Shown here: one piece after another, positions 16,048 through 23,748 of the stretch
Layout of the letters: every line of letters starts with the position of its first letter
How positions within the stretch are numbered: the stretch's first letter is position 1
Assembly (NCBI RefSeq): GCF_012033735.1
Contig: NZ_JAAVJD010000027.1
Coordinates: forward strand, 1 to 37,371
DNA from: Streptomyces lonarensis
GTDB lineage: Bacteria > Actinomycetota > Actinomycetes > Streptomycetales > Streptomycetaceae
Reading direction: 5' to 3'
DNA length: 37,371 bases
The notes under the pieces: generated by a model
What the model was told of the DNA's origin: nothing
Database searches by the model: none
The model's input: only the letters and a program-made list of their open reading frames with translations
Made by a program: the position numbers and the translations under genes

Positions 16048-17363
16048 GAGGCAGCACACTCCGGGTACCAGTCGCGCAGCGTGCCGGTCAGGCCGCTGCC
16101 TCCGTCACTGTCGGGGCGGACCGCGAGGATCTGGTCCACCCCCATGCGGCGTTCCTGGAAGGCGAGACCGCCCCCCGCGAGGTAGAGGCGCCAGATCCGC
16201 GCGGTCTCGACCCCGGTGAGCGAGACGATCTCGTCCCAGTTGCCCTCCAGCGCCTCGGCCCACGCCGCGATGGTGTGGACGTAGTGCTCGCGCATGGAGT
16301 CGACCGAGCGGACCTCCAGTCCGGCTCCCTCCAACAGTCCGACGGTCTCACCGACCGGCCGCATGTGCATGTCGGCCGCGATGTACGCCTCGATGAACGC
16401 GCCGCCGCCGGGGGCGTTCGCGCCGCGGGACATCTGCTGGATCAACACCCGGCCGCGGGGGCGCAGCATGCGGTGCATCATCGCGGCGAAGCCGGGGTAC
16501 TCGGCGTCGCCGACGTGCTCGCCCATCTCCAGGGAGACGGCGGCCTCGTACCAGCCGCCGGGGATGTCGCGGTAGTCGCACAGCTGGACGTCGACCAGGT
16601 CCTCCAGCTTCCGTTCGCGCACCTGCTCGCGCACGTACTCGGCCTGCTCGCGGGCGAGGGTGACCGAGGTGACCTTGGCCCCGTGGCGCTCGGCGGCGTA
16701 CAGCGAGAGCGAGCCCCAGCCGCAGCCCACATCCAGCAGCCGGGTCCCCGGACGCAGGCCCAGCTTGCGGCAGACCAGTTCCAGCTTGTCGCGCTGCGCC
16801 TCGGGCAGTCCGTAGCCCTGCTCGCCGGGCGGGCGGGTCCAGTAGCCGCAGGAGTACGCCATCGCGGGGTCCAGCAGCAGGGCGTAGAACTCCGGCGGGA
16901 GGTCGTAGTGGTGGCTGATCGCCTTGCGGTCCCGGCCCCGGCTGTGCAGGGCGCCGCTGAGGCGGACCTCGCCGGCGGGGGCCTGCGGCTTCGGACCGAC
17001 GGCGCCGAGCCGGGCGAGGACCCGGAGGGCCGCCGCCTTGTCGGCGAGGGTGGGTGCGGGGGCGTCGCCGGACTCACGGACGGTGCGTAGGGCGGCGGAG
17101 AGCCCCTCCCGCAGGTCGCCGTGGACGTCGAGTTCGCCGGTGACGTAGGCGCGGGCCAGGCCGAGTTCTCCCGGCTGCCACAGCAGGTGGCGCAGCGCCC
17201 TGCGGGAGCGGAGCACGACGAGCGGCGCCCCGGCGGGGCCGGCTTCGCTGCCGTCCCAGGTACGCACCCGGACGGGCGAGGGCCCCTGGAGGTACTGCTG
17301 CAGCAGCTGGATCAGCTGGGGGGCGGCACCGCGTGCGGTGGTGGTCGGCATGGCTGGGGTCAC
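16044..17363 (-). CDS. Cyclopropane-fatty-acid-synthase-like methyltransferase, copy A
   Basis: A 439-residue SAM-dependent methyltransferase. Family blocks are KAISHHYDLPPEFYALLLD (147-165), MAYSCGYW (168-175), the SAM motif LLDVGCGWGSLSLYAAERHG (209-228) and VSLEMGEHVGDAEYPGF, with a C-terminal helical cap. CFA-type enzymes transfer a methylene or methyl group to the double bond of phospholipid acyl chains. The GTG at 17363 overlaps the stop of the second CFA-like gene (GTGA), with GAGGACGG as ribosome site. It differs clearly from its neighbour in sequence, so this is an old duplication or two separately recruited genes. One of the two stands in the position of ufaA1 (Rv0447c). Confidence 0.9.
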   Translation of the reverse strand: MTPAMPTTTARGAAPQLIQLLQQYLQGPSPVRVRTWDGSEAGPAGAPLVVLRSRRALRHLLWQPGELGLARAYVTGELDVHGDLREGLSAALRTVRESGDAPAPTLADKAAALRVLARLGAVGPKPQAPAGEVRLSGALHSRGRDRKAISHHYDLPPEFYALLLDPAMAYSCGYWTRPPGEQGYGLPEAQRDKLELVCRKLGLRPGTRLLDVGCGWGSLSLYAAERHGAKVTSVTLAREQAEYVREQVRERKLEDLVDVQLCDYRDIPGGWYEAAVSLEMGEHVGDAEYPGFAAMMHRMLRPRGRVLIQQMSRGANAPGGGAFIEAYIAADMHMRPVGETVGLLEGAGLEVRSVDSMREHYVHTIAAWAEALEGNWDEIVSLTGVETARIWRLYLAGGGLAFQERRMGVDQILAVRPDSDGGSGLTGTLRDWYPECAAS

Positions 17364-18763
17364 TGGGAGCCGTCCTCGGGGCGGGTGGCGGCCGGCGGGC
17401 CGCCGGCGGAGTCGGGGCGGGGTGCGAGCAGGAACTGCTGGACGTCGAGGTAGCCGGAGCGGAACCCGGCCTCGGAGTAGGCGAGGTAGAGAATCCACAT
17501 GCGGCGGAAGGTCTCGTCGAAGCCGAGCGCGTCCACGTCGGCGGCGCGCTCGGTGAACCGCTCCCGCCAGAGCCGGAGCGTCTCGGCGTAGTGCGGCCCG
17601 TAGCGGTCGGCGCGGGCCACGTCCAGCCGGGTGTGCTCGGAGGTGAGACGGCGCACGACCTCGGTGGAGGGCAGCAGGCCGCCGGGGAAGATGTACTTCT
17701 GAATCCAGGTGTAGGTGCGGCGGCTGGCGAGGAGCCGGTCGTGGGGCATGGTGATGGCCTGGAGGGCGACGCGCCCGCCGGGGGCGGTGAGCCGGTCCAG
17801 GGTCGCGAAGTAGGTGCCCCAGAACTCGGCGCCGACCGCCTCGATCATCTCCACGCTCACGACTGCGTCGTAGGTTCCACTGACGGAGCGGTAGTCCTCG
17901 ACGCGGATCTCGACGCGGTCCGACAGCCCGGCCTCACGCACCCGCTCGCGCGCCAGCTGGGCCTGCTCGACGGAGAGGGTGACGCTGACGACGTGCGCGC
18001 CCCGGCGGGCGGCGCGCAGCGACAGCTCCCCCCAGCCGGTGCCGATCTCCAGCACGCGGGTGCCCTCGGTGACCTTGGCGAGGTCCAGCACGCGGTCGAT
18101 CTTGCGGTGCTGGGCGGCGGTCAGCAGCGACCACTCGGCGGGGAACCCCCGGAAGACGGCGGAGGAGTAGCTGAGGGTCTCGTCGAGGAAGAGCCCGAAC
18201 AGGTCGTTGGAGAGGTCGTAGTGACGGCCGATGTTCTCGCGGGAGGCGGCGGGGGTGTTGCGTCCGCTGGCCGGCTGGCCGGGTGCCCACAGCCGGCGCA
18301 GCCGCTGGAGCGGGCCCGGTACCAGCGTCGCCGCGTGGTCGGCGATGACGGTGAGGACGGCGACGAGGTCAGGGGCGTCCCATTCGCCGGCCATGTAGGA
18401 CTCGCCGAAGCCGATGGTGCCGGAGGTCCCGACGCGCCGCAGGAAGGCGTCGGGGTCGCGGATCTCCAGCACCGGCCCCCCGGTGCCCAGTCTTCGGCCG
18501 TCCGGGAAGCGGGTGTGCAGCGGCAGCCGGCGGAGCGCGGCCTCCAGGATGCGTCGGGCGACGGCGCGCTGGGCCCGGGAGCAGGTTGGCACCTGCGCGA
18601 CGCCGGGCCAGCGGACGGGGTCGACCGCCGCCCGGATCTGCGCCGGGGTGCGGGAGTCGTCCGCCGCGGGTGCTGTCCGGAGGTGGTGCTGCGGAGCGTC
18701 GGTCGCGGGGTGCGGCGTCCGCTCGGGCTGCGCGGGCGCTGCGGGGGTTCGGGGCGAGGTCAC
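17360..18763 (-). CDS. Cyclopropane-fatty-acid-synthase-like methyltransferase, copy B
   Basis: A 467-residue SAM-dependent methyltransferase with the longer N-terminal domain usual for UfaA1/CFA-type enzymes. Visible blocks are TIGFGESYMAGEWDAPDL (116-133), ENIGRHYDLSNDLFGLFLDE (176-195), the SAM motif VLEIGTGWGELSLRAARRGA (237-256) and VVSVEMIEAVGAEFWGTYF. The first 40 residues are a Pro/Ala-rich extension. The GTG start overlaps the DUF1365 stop (GTGA), with GGAAGG as ribosome site. GESYM and the HYD block are the closest match to classic CFA synthase, so this copy is the better candidate to act on a mono-unsaturated acyl chain. Confidence 0.9.
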   Translation of the reverse strand: MTSPRTPAAPAQPERTPHPATDAPQHHLRTAPAADDSRTPAQIRAAVDPVRWPGVAQVPTCSRAQRAVARRILEAALRRLPLHTRFPDGRRLGTGGPVLEIRDPDAFLRRVGTSGTIGFGESYMAGEWDAPDLVAVLTVIADHAATLVPGPLQRLRRLWAPGQPASGRNTPAASRENIGRHYDLSNDLFGLFLDETLSYSSAVFRGFPAEWSLLTAAQHRKIDRVLDLAKVTEGTRVLEIGTGWGELSLRAARRGAHVVSVTLSVEQAQLARERVREAGLSDRVEIRVEDYRSVSGTYDAVVSVEMIEAVGAEFWGTYFATLDRLTAPGGRVALQAITMPHDRLLASRRTYTWIQKYIFPGGLLPSTEVVRRLTSEHTRLDVARADRYGPHYAETLRLWRERFTERAADVDALGFDETFRRMWILYLAYSEAGFRSGYLDVQQFLLAPRPDSAGGPPAATRPEDGSQ

Positions 18764-19530
18764 TGCATACCTTCCTGCTGGTGGTGCCGGGGCCGGCGTT
18801 GAACCGGCAGGCCCTTGAGGTAGAGACGGATGCCGTGGAAGCGGATGGCGGCCGACGCGGCCAGCGGCGCCCACGGGTGTCGTGCGGCGGCGCGCAGCAG
18901 ACCGGCGGGGCCTCCCGGGCCGGGCCTGCCGCGGAGGGTGGCGACGAAGGGCTTCCCGTCGGGGCGGTCGAGCCGGACGGTGACGTCGAGCCGCTCCCCC
19001 GGCTCGGGGAGCCTCATCCGGTAGTCGCCGTCGACGGGGTTGAAGGGTGAGACGTAGAACTCCTTGGGCGTCGTGGCCCGGTGGTGGGCGTCGGGGCGCA
19101 GCAGGTAGGCGTGGCGCTCGCCGTAGGTGTTGTGCACCTCGGCGACGACGCAGGCGGTGGTGCCGTCCGCTCGGTGGCACCAGTAGAGGGTCAGCGGGTT
19201 GAAGACGTGGCCCAGCACCCGGGCGTGGGTGAGCATCAGGACCGGCCCGTCGGGCGCCTCCTCGCCGCGGGCGGTGAGGAACCGTTCGAGGCCGGCCCGC
19301 AGGGTGGGAGCGGTTCCGCCGAAGTGGTCGCGCGGGTCGAACCGGGCGAGCGGGCGGAGGGCGAGCGGCAGCCGCGGCAGGTGGTCGAGGTCGACCAGCC
19401 ACATGTAGGTGCGGTGCCGGAGCCCGTACCGGACGGGTCCGGTACGGGCGTGCCGCACCTCGCAGCGGTAGAGCCGGGGAACGGTCCCGTCCGGGGCTCG
19501 GCGGGCGGCGGGAGCGGGGGCGGCCCTCAC
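18760..19530 (-). CDS. DUF1365 family protein
   Basis: A 256-residue protein of DUF1365. Conserved blocks are YRCEVRHARTGPVRYGLRHR (near residue 21), LTHARVLGHVFNPLTLYWC (about 115), EVHNTYGERHAYLL and KEFYVSPFNPVDGDYRM. No cofactor motif is visible. DUF1365 almost always lies next to a flavin amine oxidase and a CFA-like methyltransferase, as here, and in M. tuberculosis it is Rv0448c. It probably acts in the same acyl-chain modification. The GTG at 19530 lies in the GTGA overlap with the amine oxidase stop. Confidence 0.9.
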   Translation of the reverse strand: MRAAPAPAARRAPDGTVPRLYRCEVRHARTGPVRYGLRHRTYMWLVDLDHLPRLPLALRPLARFDPRDHFGGTAPTLRAGLERFLTARGEEAPDGPVLMLTHARVLGHVFNPLTLYWCHRADGTTACVVAEVHNTYGERHAYLLRPDAHHRATTPKEFYVSPFNPVDGDYRMRLPEPGERLDVTVRLDRPDGKPFVATLRGRPGPGGPAGLLRAAARHPWAPLAASAAIRFHGIRLYLKGLPVQRRPRHHQQEGMQ

Positions 19531-20810
19531 CACGTCACCCCCAGCGCTTCGGCCGCCGCGACACCGGAGGCGCAGCCGTCCTCGTGGAACCCCCAGCCGT
19601 GGTGCGCGCCGGCGAAGGCGGTGACCCTGCCACTGAGTGCGGGCAGTTCCCGCTGGGCGGCGACGGACTCGGGGGTGTAGACCGGGTGGTGGTAGACCAT
19701 GCGCGCCAGGACCCGGTCGGGGTCGACCTGGTCCTCCCCGTTGAGGGTGACGACGTGGGTACCGGGTCCGGGGAGTCGCTGCAGCCGCGTCATGTCGTAG
19801 CTGATGCGGACCTCGCCGGCGGGGCTGTCGCAGCCCGGCAGCTGGTAGTTCCAGGAGGCGCGGGCGCCGCTGTGGCGGGGCAGCAGGGTGGTGTCGGTGT
19901 GCAGCAGGGTGGGGTTGCGGGAGTAGCGGAAGGCCCCGAGCACGCGGCGTTCGTCCTCGGTCGGGTCGGTGAGGAGTGCCAGCGCCTGGTCGGCGTGGCA
20001 GGCGAGGACCACCGAGTCGTAGTGCTCCGTCGTGCCCGCCGCGTCGGTGATCTCGACGCCGTTGCCTGCGCCGAGCCGCCGGATTCCGCGGACCGGGGTG
20101 CCGGTCCGGACGTCCGGGATGTGCTTGGCGACCCGGTCGACGTAGGAGCGGGAGCCGCCGGTGACGGTGCGCCAGGTCGGTGAGCCCGAGACGGAGAGCA
20201 TTCCGTGGTGGTCGAGGAAGCGGAAGAGGTACCGGGCGGGGTAGCTCAGCGCCGTGACGGGGTCGCACGACCAGACCGCGGAGACCACGGGGGCCATGAA
20301 GTGGCTGACGAAGTACGGGGAGTACCGGCCGGCGGCCAGGAACTCGCCGAGGGTGGCCTCCCGGGCGGCGCCGCCGGTGTCGTCCTCCGCGAGGAGCCGG
20401 CGGGCCTGCCGGTGGAAGCGCGGCACCTGCGTCAGCATCCGCAGGTAGCGCGGGTCGGCGGCGGAGGCGGGGCGGGCGAAAAGCCCCCGGGCGCCGCGGG
20501 CGCCGGCGTACTCTAGGCCGCACCCCTCGCACCGCACCGACATGCTCATCTCGGAGTCCTGCGTCTCGACGCCGAGTTCGTCGAAGAGCCGCAGCAGCCG
20601 AGGGTAGGTGCGCGCGTTGTGGACGATGAACCCCGTGTCGATCCGCTCGAACCCGGCCCCGGTGTCGATGTCGTGGGTGTGGGCGTGGCCGCCGAGCCGG
20701 TCGTCGGCCTCGTACAGGGTCACCCGGTGGTCCTGCCGCAGCACGTAGGCGGCGGTCAACCCCGAGACCCCGCTGCCCACCACTGCTGACCTGGGCTTTT
20801 CCCGTGTCAT
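19527..20810 (-). CDS. FAD/NAD(P)-binding flavin-containing amine oxidase-like protein
   Basis: A 427-residue flavoprotein with an N-terminal Rossmann motif (AVVGSGVSGLTAAYVL, glycines 12/14/17), the second FAD contact TLYEADDRLGGHAHTHD (31-47) and a C-terminal FAD motif FAGAHHGWGFHEDGCASG. It belongs to the amine oxidase/desaturase-like proteins that pair with DUF1365 and CFA-like enzymes (Rv0449c in M. tuberculosis). A role in oxidising or desaturating a lipid acyl chain is inferred. The ATG at 20810 has GGAGG eight bases upstream. First gene of the five-gene leftward operon, about 60 bases behind a SigK-type promoter. Confidence 0.9.
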   Translation of the reverse strand: MTREKPRSAVVGSGVSGLTAAYVLRQDHRVTLYEADDRLGGHAHTHDIDTGAGFERIDTGFIVHNARTYPRLLRLFDELGVETQDSEMSMSVRCEGCGLEYAGARGARGLFARPASAADPRYLRMLTQVPRFHRQARRLLAEDDTGGAAREATLGEFLAAGRYSPYFVSHFMAPVVSAVWSCDPVTALSYPARYLFRFLDHHGMLSVSGSPTWRTVTGGSRSYVDRVAKHIPDVRTGTPVRGIRRLGAGNGVEITDAAGTTEHYDSVVLACHADQALALLTDPTEDERRVLGAFRYSRNPTLLHTDTTLLPRHSGARASWNYQLPGCDSPAGEVRISYDMTRLQRLPGPGTHVVTLNGEDQVDPDRVLARMVYHHPVYTPESVAAQRELPALSGRVTAFAGAHHGWGFHEDGCASGVAAAEALGVTW

Positions 20811-20874
20811 TCGACTGCCTCCGCCGCTCGCCGTCAGCCCCTGCCGGGGCCTGGTGTCACCACTGTCGAGAGGT

Positions 20875-20901
20875 ATTCGGTGCTGTGGGCCGAATGGATG
20901 G
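20875..20901 (-). promoter_or_regulatory. Predicted SigK promoter of the lipid operon
   Basis: Read on the minus strand: CCATCC (20901-20896), 15 bases, CCGAAT (20880-20875). Sequence and spacing match the sigK promoter at 13491 and the divergent promoter at 20938. Transcription would start near 20868, about 58 bases before the amine oxidase ATG. Confidence 0.78.
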
Positions 20902-20937
20902 GTCGTGGCGCCAAAGTAATTCGATCGAGTGATGGAC

Positions 20938-20965
20938 CCATCCGGAGCAGTCGCTCCGCCGAATA
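20938..20965 (+). promoter_or_regulatory. Predicted SigK promoter of the molybdopterin/fasciclin pair
   Basis: CCATCC (20938-20943), 15 bases, CCGAATA (20959-20965). Transcription would start near 20971, just before the ribosome site GAGGAGA (20984-20990). It is back-to-back with the minus-strand copy, 36 bases apart. Confidence 0.78.
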
Positions 20966-20995
20966 CCGGTCGTGAGAGAGACCGAGGAGACAGAC

Positions 20996-22615
20996 GTGGC
21001 CCCCGCCGCCGGCCGTGGTGCCGGGCGGTGGGAGCGGCGCCTGTACGCGGCGGGCAGCGGCGTCCTCGCCGCGGTGGCGGCGCTGGCCGTCGCCGAGCTG
21101 TGCGCCGCGCTGGTGCGCCCGGAGGCCCGGCCGGTCACCGCCGTCGGCGGCGCGGTCATCGACCGCACCCCGATCGCGGTCAAGGACTGGGCGATCCGCA
21201 CCTTCGGCACGGCCGACAAGCTCGTGCTGCAGATCGGCATCCTCACGCTGCTCACGCTGTTCGCGGTGGCCGTGGGACTGCTCGCGCTCCGCAGCCTGCG
21301 GGCCGGCGCGGCAGGGGCGGCGCTCTTCGGCGTCTTCGGGGCGGTCACGGCCGCCGGGCGCCCGGGAGGCAGCGCGCCGGACGCCGTGCCCTCGCTGGTC
21401 GGGGGCGTGGCGGCGGTGGCGGTGGTGGTGCTGCTGGTCCGCATCCTGCACCCCGCCGGGCGTGCAGACCGGGCGGCACCCGCAACCGAGGCGGGCGGGA
21501 CGACGGAGCACGGAGTGCTCTCCGCCCTCGACCGCCGCCGGTTCCTCCGGGCGGCCTCGGTGGCGGCGGCCGCCTCGGCCGGGTCGGGGCTGCTGGGGAA
21601 CCGGCTGCTCAGCACCGGGGACGCCGAGGCCGAGGCCGCGCGTGACTCCCTGACGATCCCCCGGCCCGGTGACCCGGCGCCGCCGCTGCCGCCCGGCGCC
21701 GACCTGGAGATCGACGGCCTCGCGCCGTTCACCACCCCGAACAAGGACTTCTACCGGGTGGACACCGCACTGCGGGTGCCGCGCCTGGACGCCACCACCT
21801 GGCGGATGAAGATCTTCGGCCGGGGCGTGGAGCGCGAACTGGAGTTGAGCTACCGGGATCTGCTGGACCGCGAGCTGATCGAGCGTGACATCACGCTGAC
21901 CTGCGTCTCCAACCAGGTCGGCGGCCCCTACGTCGGCAACGCGCGCTGGATCGGCGTGGCGTTGGCGCCGCTGCTCCGGGAGGCGGGCGTCCGCCCGCCC
22001 TCGGAGGGCGGCGCGGCCGACCAGTTGGTCGCCCGCTCGGTGGAGGGCATGACCCTCGGTAGCCCGGTCGACACCGTCATGGACGGCCGCGACGCCATGC
22101 TCGCGGTCGGCATGAACGGGGAGCCGCTGCCGTTCCGCAACGGTTTTCCGGTCAGGATGGTTGTACCTGGTTTGTACGGGTATGTGTCGGCTTGCAAGTG
22201 GCTGTCCGAGCTCGAACTCACCACCTTCGACGACTTCGACGTCTATTGGGTGGAGCGCGACTGGGCGGCCCGAGGCCCCATCAAGACCATGTCGCGGATC
22301 GACACCCCCCGGGGGTTCGCGACGATCCCCGCCGGCACCGTTCCGGTCGCCGGGGTGGCGTGGGCGCAGCACACCGGTATCGACGGAGTCGAGGTCCGGG
22401 TGGACGGCGGCGAGTGGCGCGAGGCGCGCCTCGCCCCGGCCCCCGGCGAGGACACCTGGCGCCAGTGGGTCTGGGAGTGGGAGGCCGAGCCCGGCTCCCA
22501 CCGGTTGGAGGTCCGCGCCACGGACAGCTCCGGCTACACCCAGACCGAGGAACGTGTCGGCACGGTGCCCGACGGCGCCACCGGCTGGCACTCGGTGGTG
22601 GTCACCGTGGACTGA
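20996..22615 (+). CDS. Membrane-anchored molybdopterin-dependent oxidoreductase (sulfite oxidase fold)
   Basis: A 539-residue protein. The first 150 residues hold about four membrane helices (near 18-40, 78-100, 104-120 and 133-151). A twin-arginine-like motif DRRRFLRAAS (179-188) and a further hydrophobic stretch follow. The Mo-pterin domain runs from about 235, with the conserved molybdenum-ligand cysteine C303 in LTCVSNQVGGPYVGNARWIG and the partner block PLPFRNGFPVRMVVPGLYGY. A dimerisation domain with immunoglobulin-like fold ends the protein. The GTG at 20996 has GAGGAGA upstream; an in-frame GTG at 20972 would leave almost no leader after the SigK promoter. The catalytic domain is expected outside the membrane. 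Substrate unknown. Confidence 0.87.
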   Translation: MAPAAGRGAGRWERRLYAAGSGVLAAVAALAVAELCAALVRPEARPVTAVGGAVIDRTPIAVKDWAIRTFGTADKLVLQIGILTLLTLFAVAVGLLALRSLRAGAAGAALFGVFGAVTAAGRPGGSAPDAVPSLVGGVAAVAVVVLLVRILHPAGRADRAAPATEAGGTTEHGVLSALDRRRFLRAASVAAAASAGSGLLGNRLLSTGDAEAEAARDSLTIPRPGDPAPPLPPGADLEIDGLAPFTTPNKDFYRVDTALRVPRLDATTWRMKIFGRGVERELELSYRDLLDRELIERDITLTCVSNQVGGPYVGNARWIGVALAPLLREAGVRPPSEGGAADQLVARSVEGMTLGSPVDTVMDGRDAMLAVGMNGEPLPFRNGFPVRMVVPGLYGYVSACKWLSELELTTFDDFDVYWVERDWAARGPIKTMSRIDTPRGFATIPAGTVPVAGVAWAQHTGIDGVEVRVDGGEWREARLAPAPGEDTWRQWVWEWEAEPGSHRLEVRATDSSGYTQTEERVGTVPDGATGWHSVVVTVD

Positions 22616-22704
22616 CCGACAGCCGCACCGCCACCACCCGACAGACCTGAACACCTTCCCCGCAGGGCGCACGACCGTTCGCCCGTCCTTCAAGGAGAGA
22701 TCAC

Positions 22705-23385
22705 ATGAACACCCGTATCCGCCGTACCGCTGTCGCCGTCGCCACCGCCGCGATCCTGCCCTTCTCGCTGGCCGCCTGCTCCTCGGACAGCGACGACGAC
22801 AACGGGTCGGACACCACGGAGACCGGCCAGGACAACGGCGGTGCCACCGACGAGACCGACGGCATGGACGACATGGACGACATGGACGGGGACGACGCCG
22901 GCGAGACCGATGCCGCCGCCGCGCCGTTCGGCCCGGCCTGTTCCGGCGTGCCGACCGACGGCCCGGGCAGCTTCGAGGGCATGGCCCAGGACCCGGTCGC
23001 CACCGCCGCGTCCAACAACCCGGACCTGTCCACCCTGGTCGCCGCGGTGACCGCCGCCGGCCTGGTCGACACCCTCAACGACGCGCCCGAGCTGACCGTC
23101 TTCGCCCCGGCCGACGCGGCGTTCGCCGAGATCCCGGAGGAGGACCTCAACGCGCTGCTGGAGGACCAGGACGCGCTCACCGACGTCCTGACCTACCACG
23201 TCGTGGGCGAGCGCCTGGCCCCCGAGGACCTGGACGGCGAGCACACCACCCTGCAGGGTGAGACCGTGACCGTCGCCGGCTCCGACGAGGACTTCACGGT
23301 CAACGAGGACGCCACCGTCGTCTGCGGCAACGTGCAGACCGCCAACGCCACCGTCTACATCATCGACGGCGTGCTGATGCCCTGA
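22705..23385 (+). CDS. Fasciclin (FAS1) domain lipoprotein, MPT83/MPT70-like
   Basis: A 226-residue secreted lipoprotein. The signal peptide ends in a lipobox SLAAC with C25 as the lipid-modified residue. An Asp/Gly/Thr-rich linker with DMDD repeats spans 28-70. A single FAS1 domain (about 80-226) shows TVFAPADAAFAEIPEEDL, LTYHVVGERL and NATVYIIDGVLMP, the FAS1 signatures. Two cysteines may form a disulfide. FAS1 proteins mediate adhesion; in M. tuberculosis MPT83 and MPT70 are the main SigK-controlled proteins. AAGGAG precedes the ATG. Transcribed with the molybdopterin gene 89 bases upstream; I see no SigK box of its own. Confidence 0.93.
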   Translation: MNTRIRRTAVAVATAAILPFSLAACSSDSDDDNGSDTTETGQDNGGATDETDGMDDMDDMDGDDAGETDAAAAPFGPACSGVPTDGPGSFEGMAQDPVATAASNNPDLSTLVAAVTAAGLVDTLNDAPELTVFAPADAAFAEIPEEDLNALLEDQDALTDVLTYHVVGERLAPEDLDGEHTTLQGETVTVAGSDEDFTVNEDATVVCGNVQTANATVYIIDGVLMP

Positions 23386-23418
23386 CCCACCCCCGGACCG
23401 GGCGCCCAGAGCGTCTGA

Positions 23419-23456
23419 CGCCCCGTGACCACCGCCCGGCGGGCGGTCCCGGGGCG
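23419..23456 (+). terminator. Two-tier hairpin after the fasciclin gene
   Basis: An outer 7-bp stem (23419-23425 with 23450-23456) encloses an inner 7-bp stem (23431-23437 with 23441-23447). Confidence 0.6.
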
Positions 23457-23464
23457 CCCCGGAC

Positions 23465-23511
23465 GCGGACCGGTTCCCGCTCACCCAACCTCCGAGCGGG
23501 AGCCGGTCCGC
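23465..23511 (+). terminator. Strong second terminator
   Basis: An 18-bp stem (23465-23482 with 23494-23511), perfect apart from one G-U pair, with an 11-base loop. Together with the preceding hairpin it isolates the SigK region from the LysR gene. The following 200 bases hold no gene I can support. Confidence 0.8.
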
Positions 23512-23712
23512 CCACGAACCGCGCCGCGGGCGCGGGACAGCCGCGCCACTCCCAGGGCGTGCGCGGTCGCGACGCACGCCCGAGCGGCCGCCACCCCCCG
23601 GTGAACTGCACCTTCACCACACATGGCGTGCACACGCCACGAACAGATCGGCCACCGTGCGGACTTGGCGCGTCCGCACGGCACCCCCGCACCAGGCAGC
23701 GCCGATCGATGC

Positions 23713-23748
23713 TTGTCACTCGCCATACTGGGCCCGTAGCTTCCGGTT
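23713..23748 (+). promoter_or_regulatory. Candidate leaderless promoter of the LysR gene
   Basis: TTGTCA (23713-23718), 18 bases, TAGCTT (23737-23742). The expected start point is the A of the ATG at 23749, and no ribosome site precedes that ATG. Both facts fit a leaderless message, although the -10 box is weak. Confidence 0.4.
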
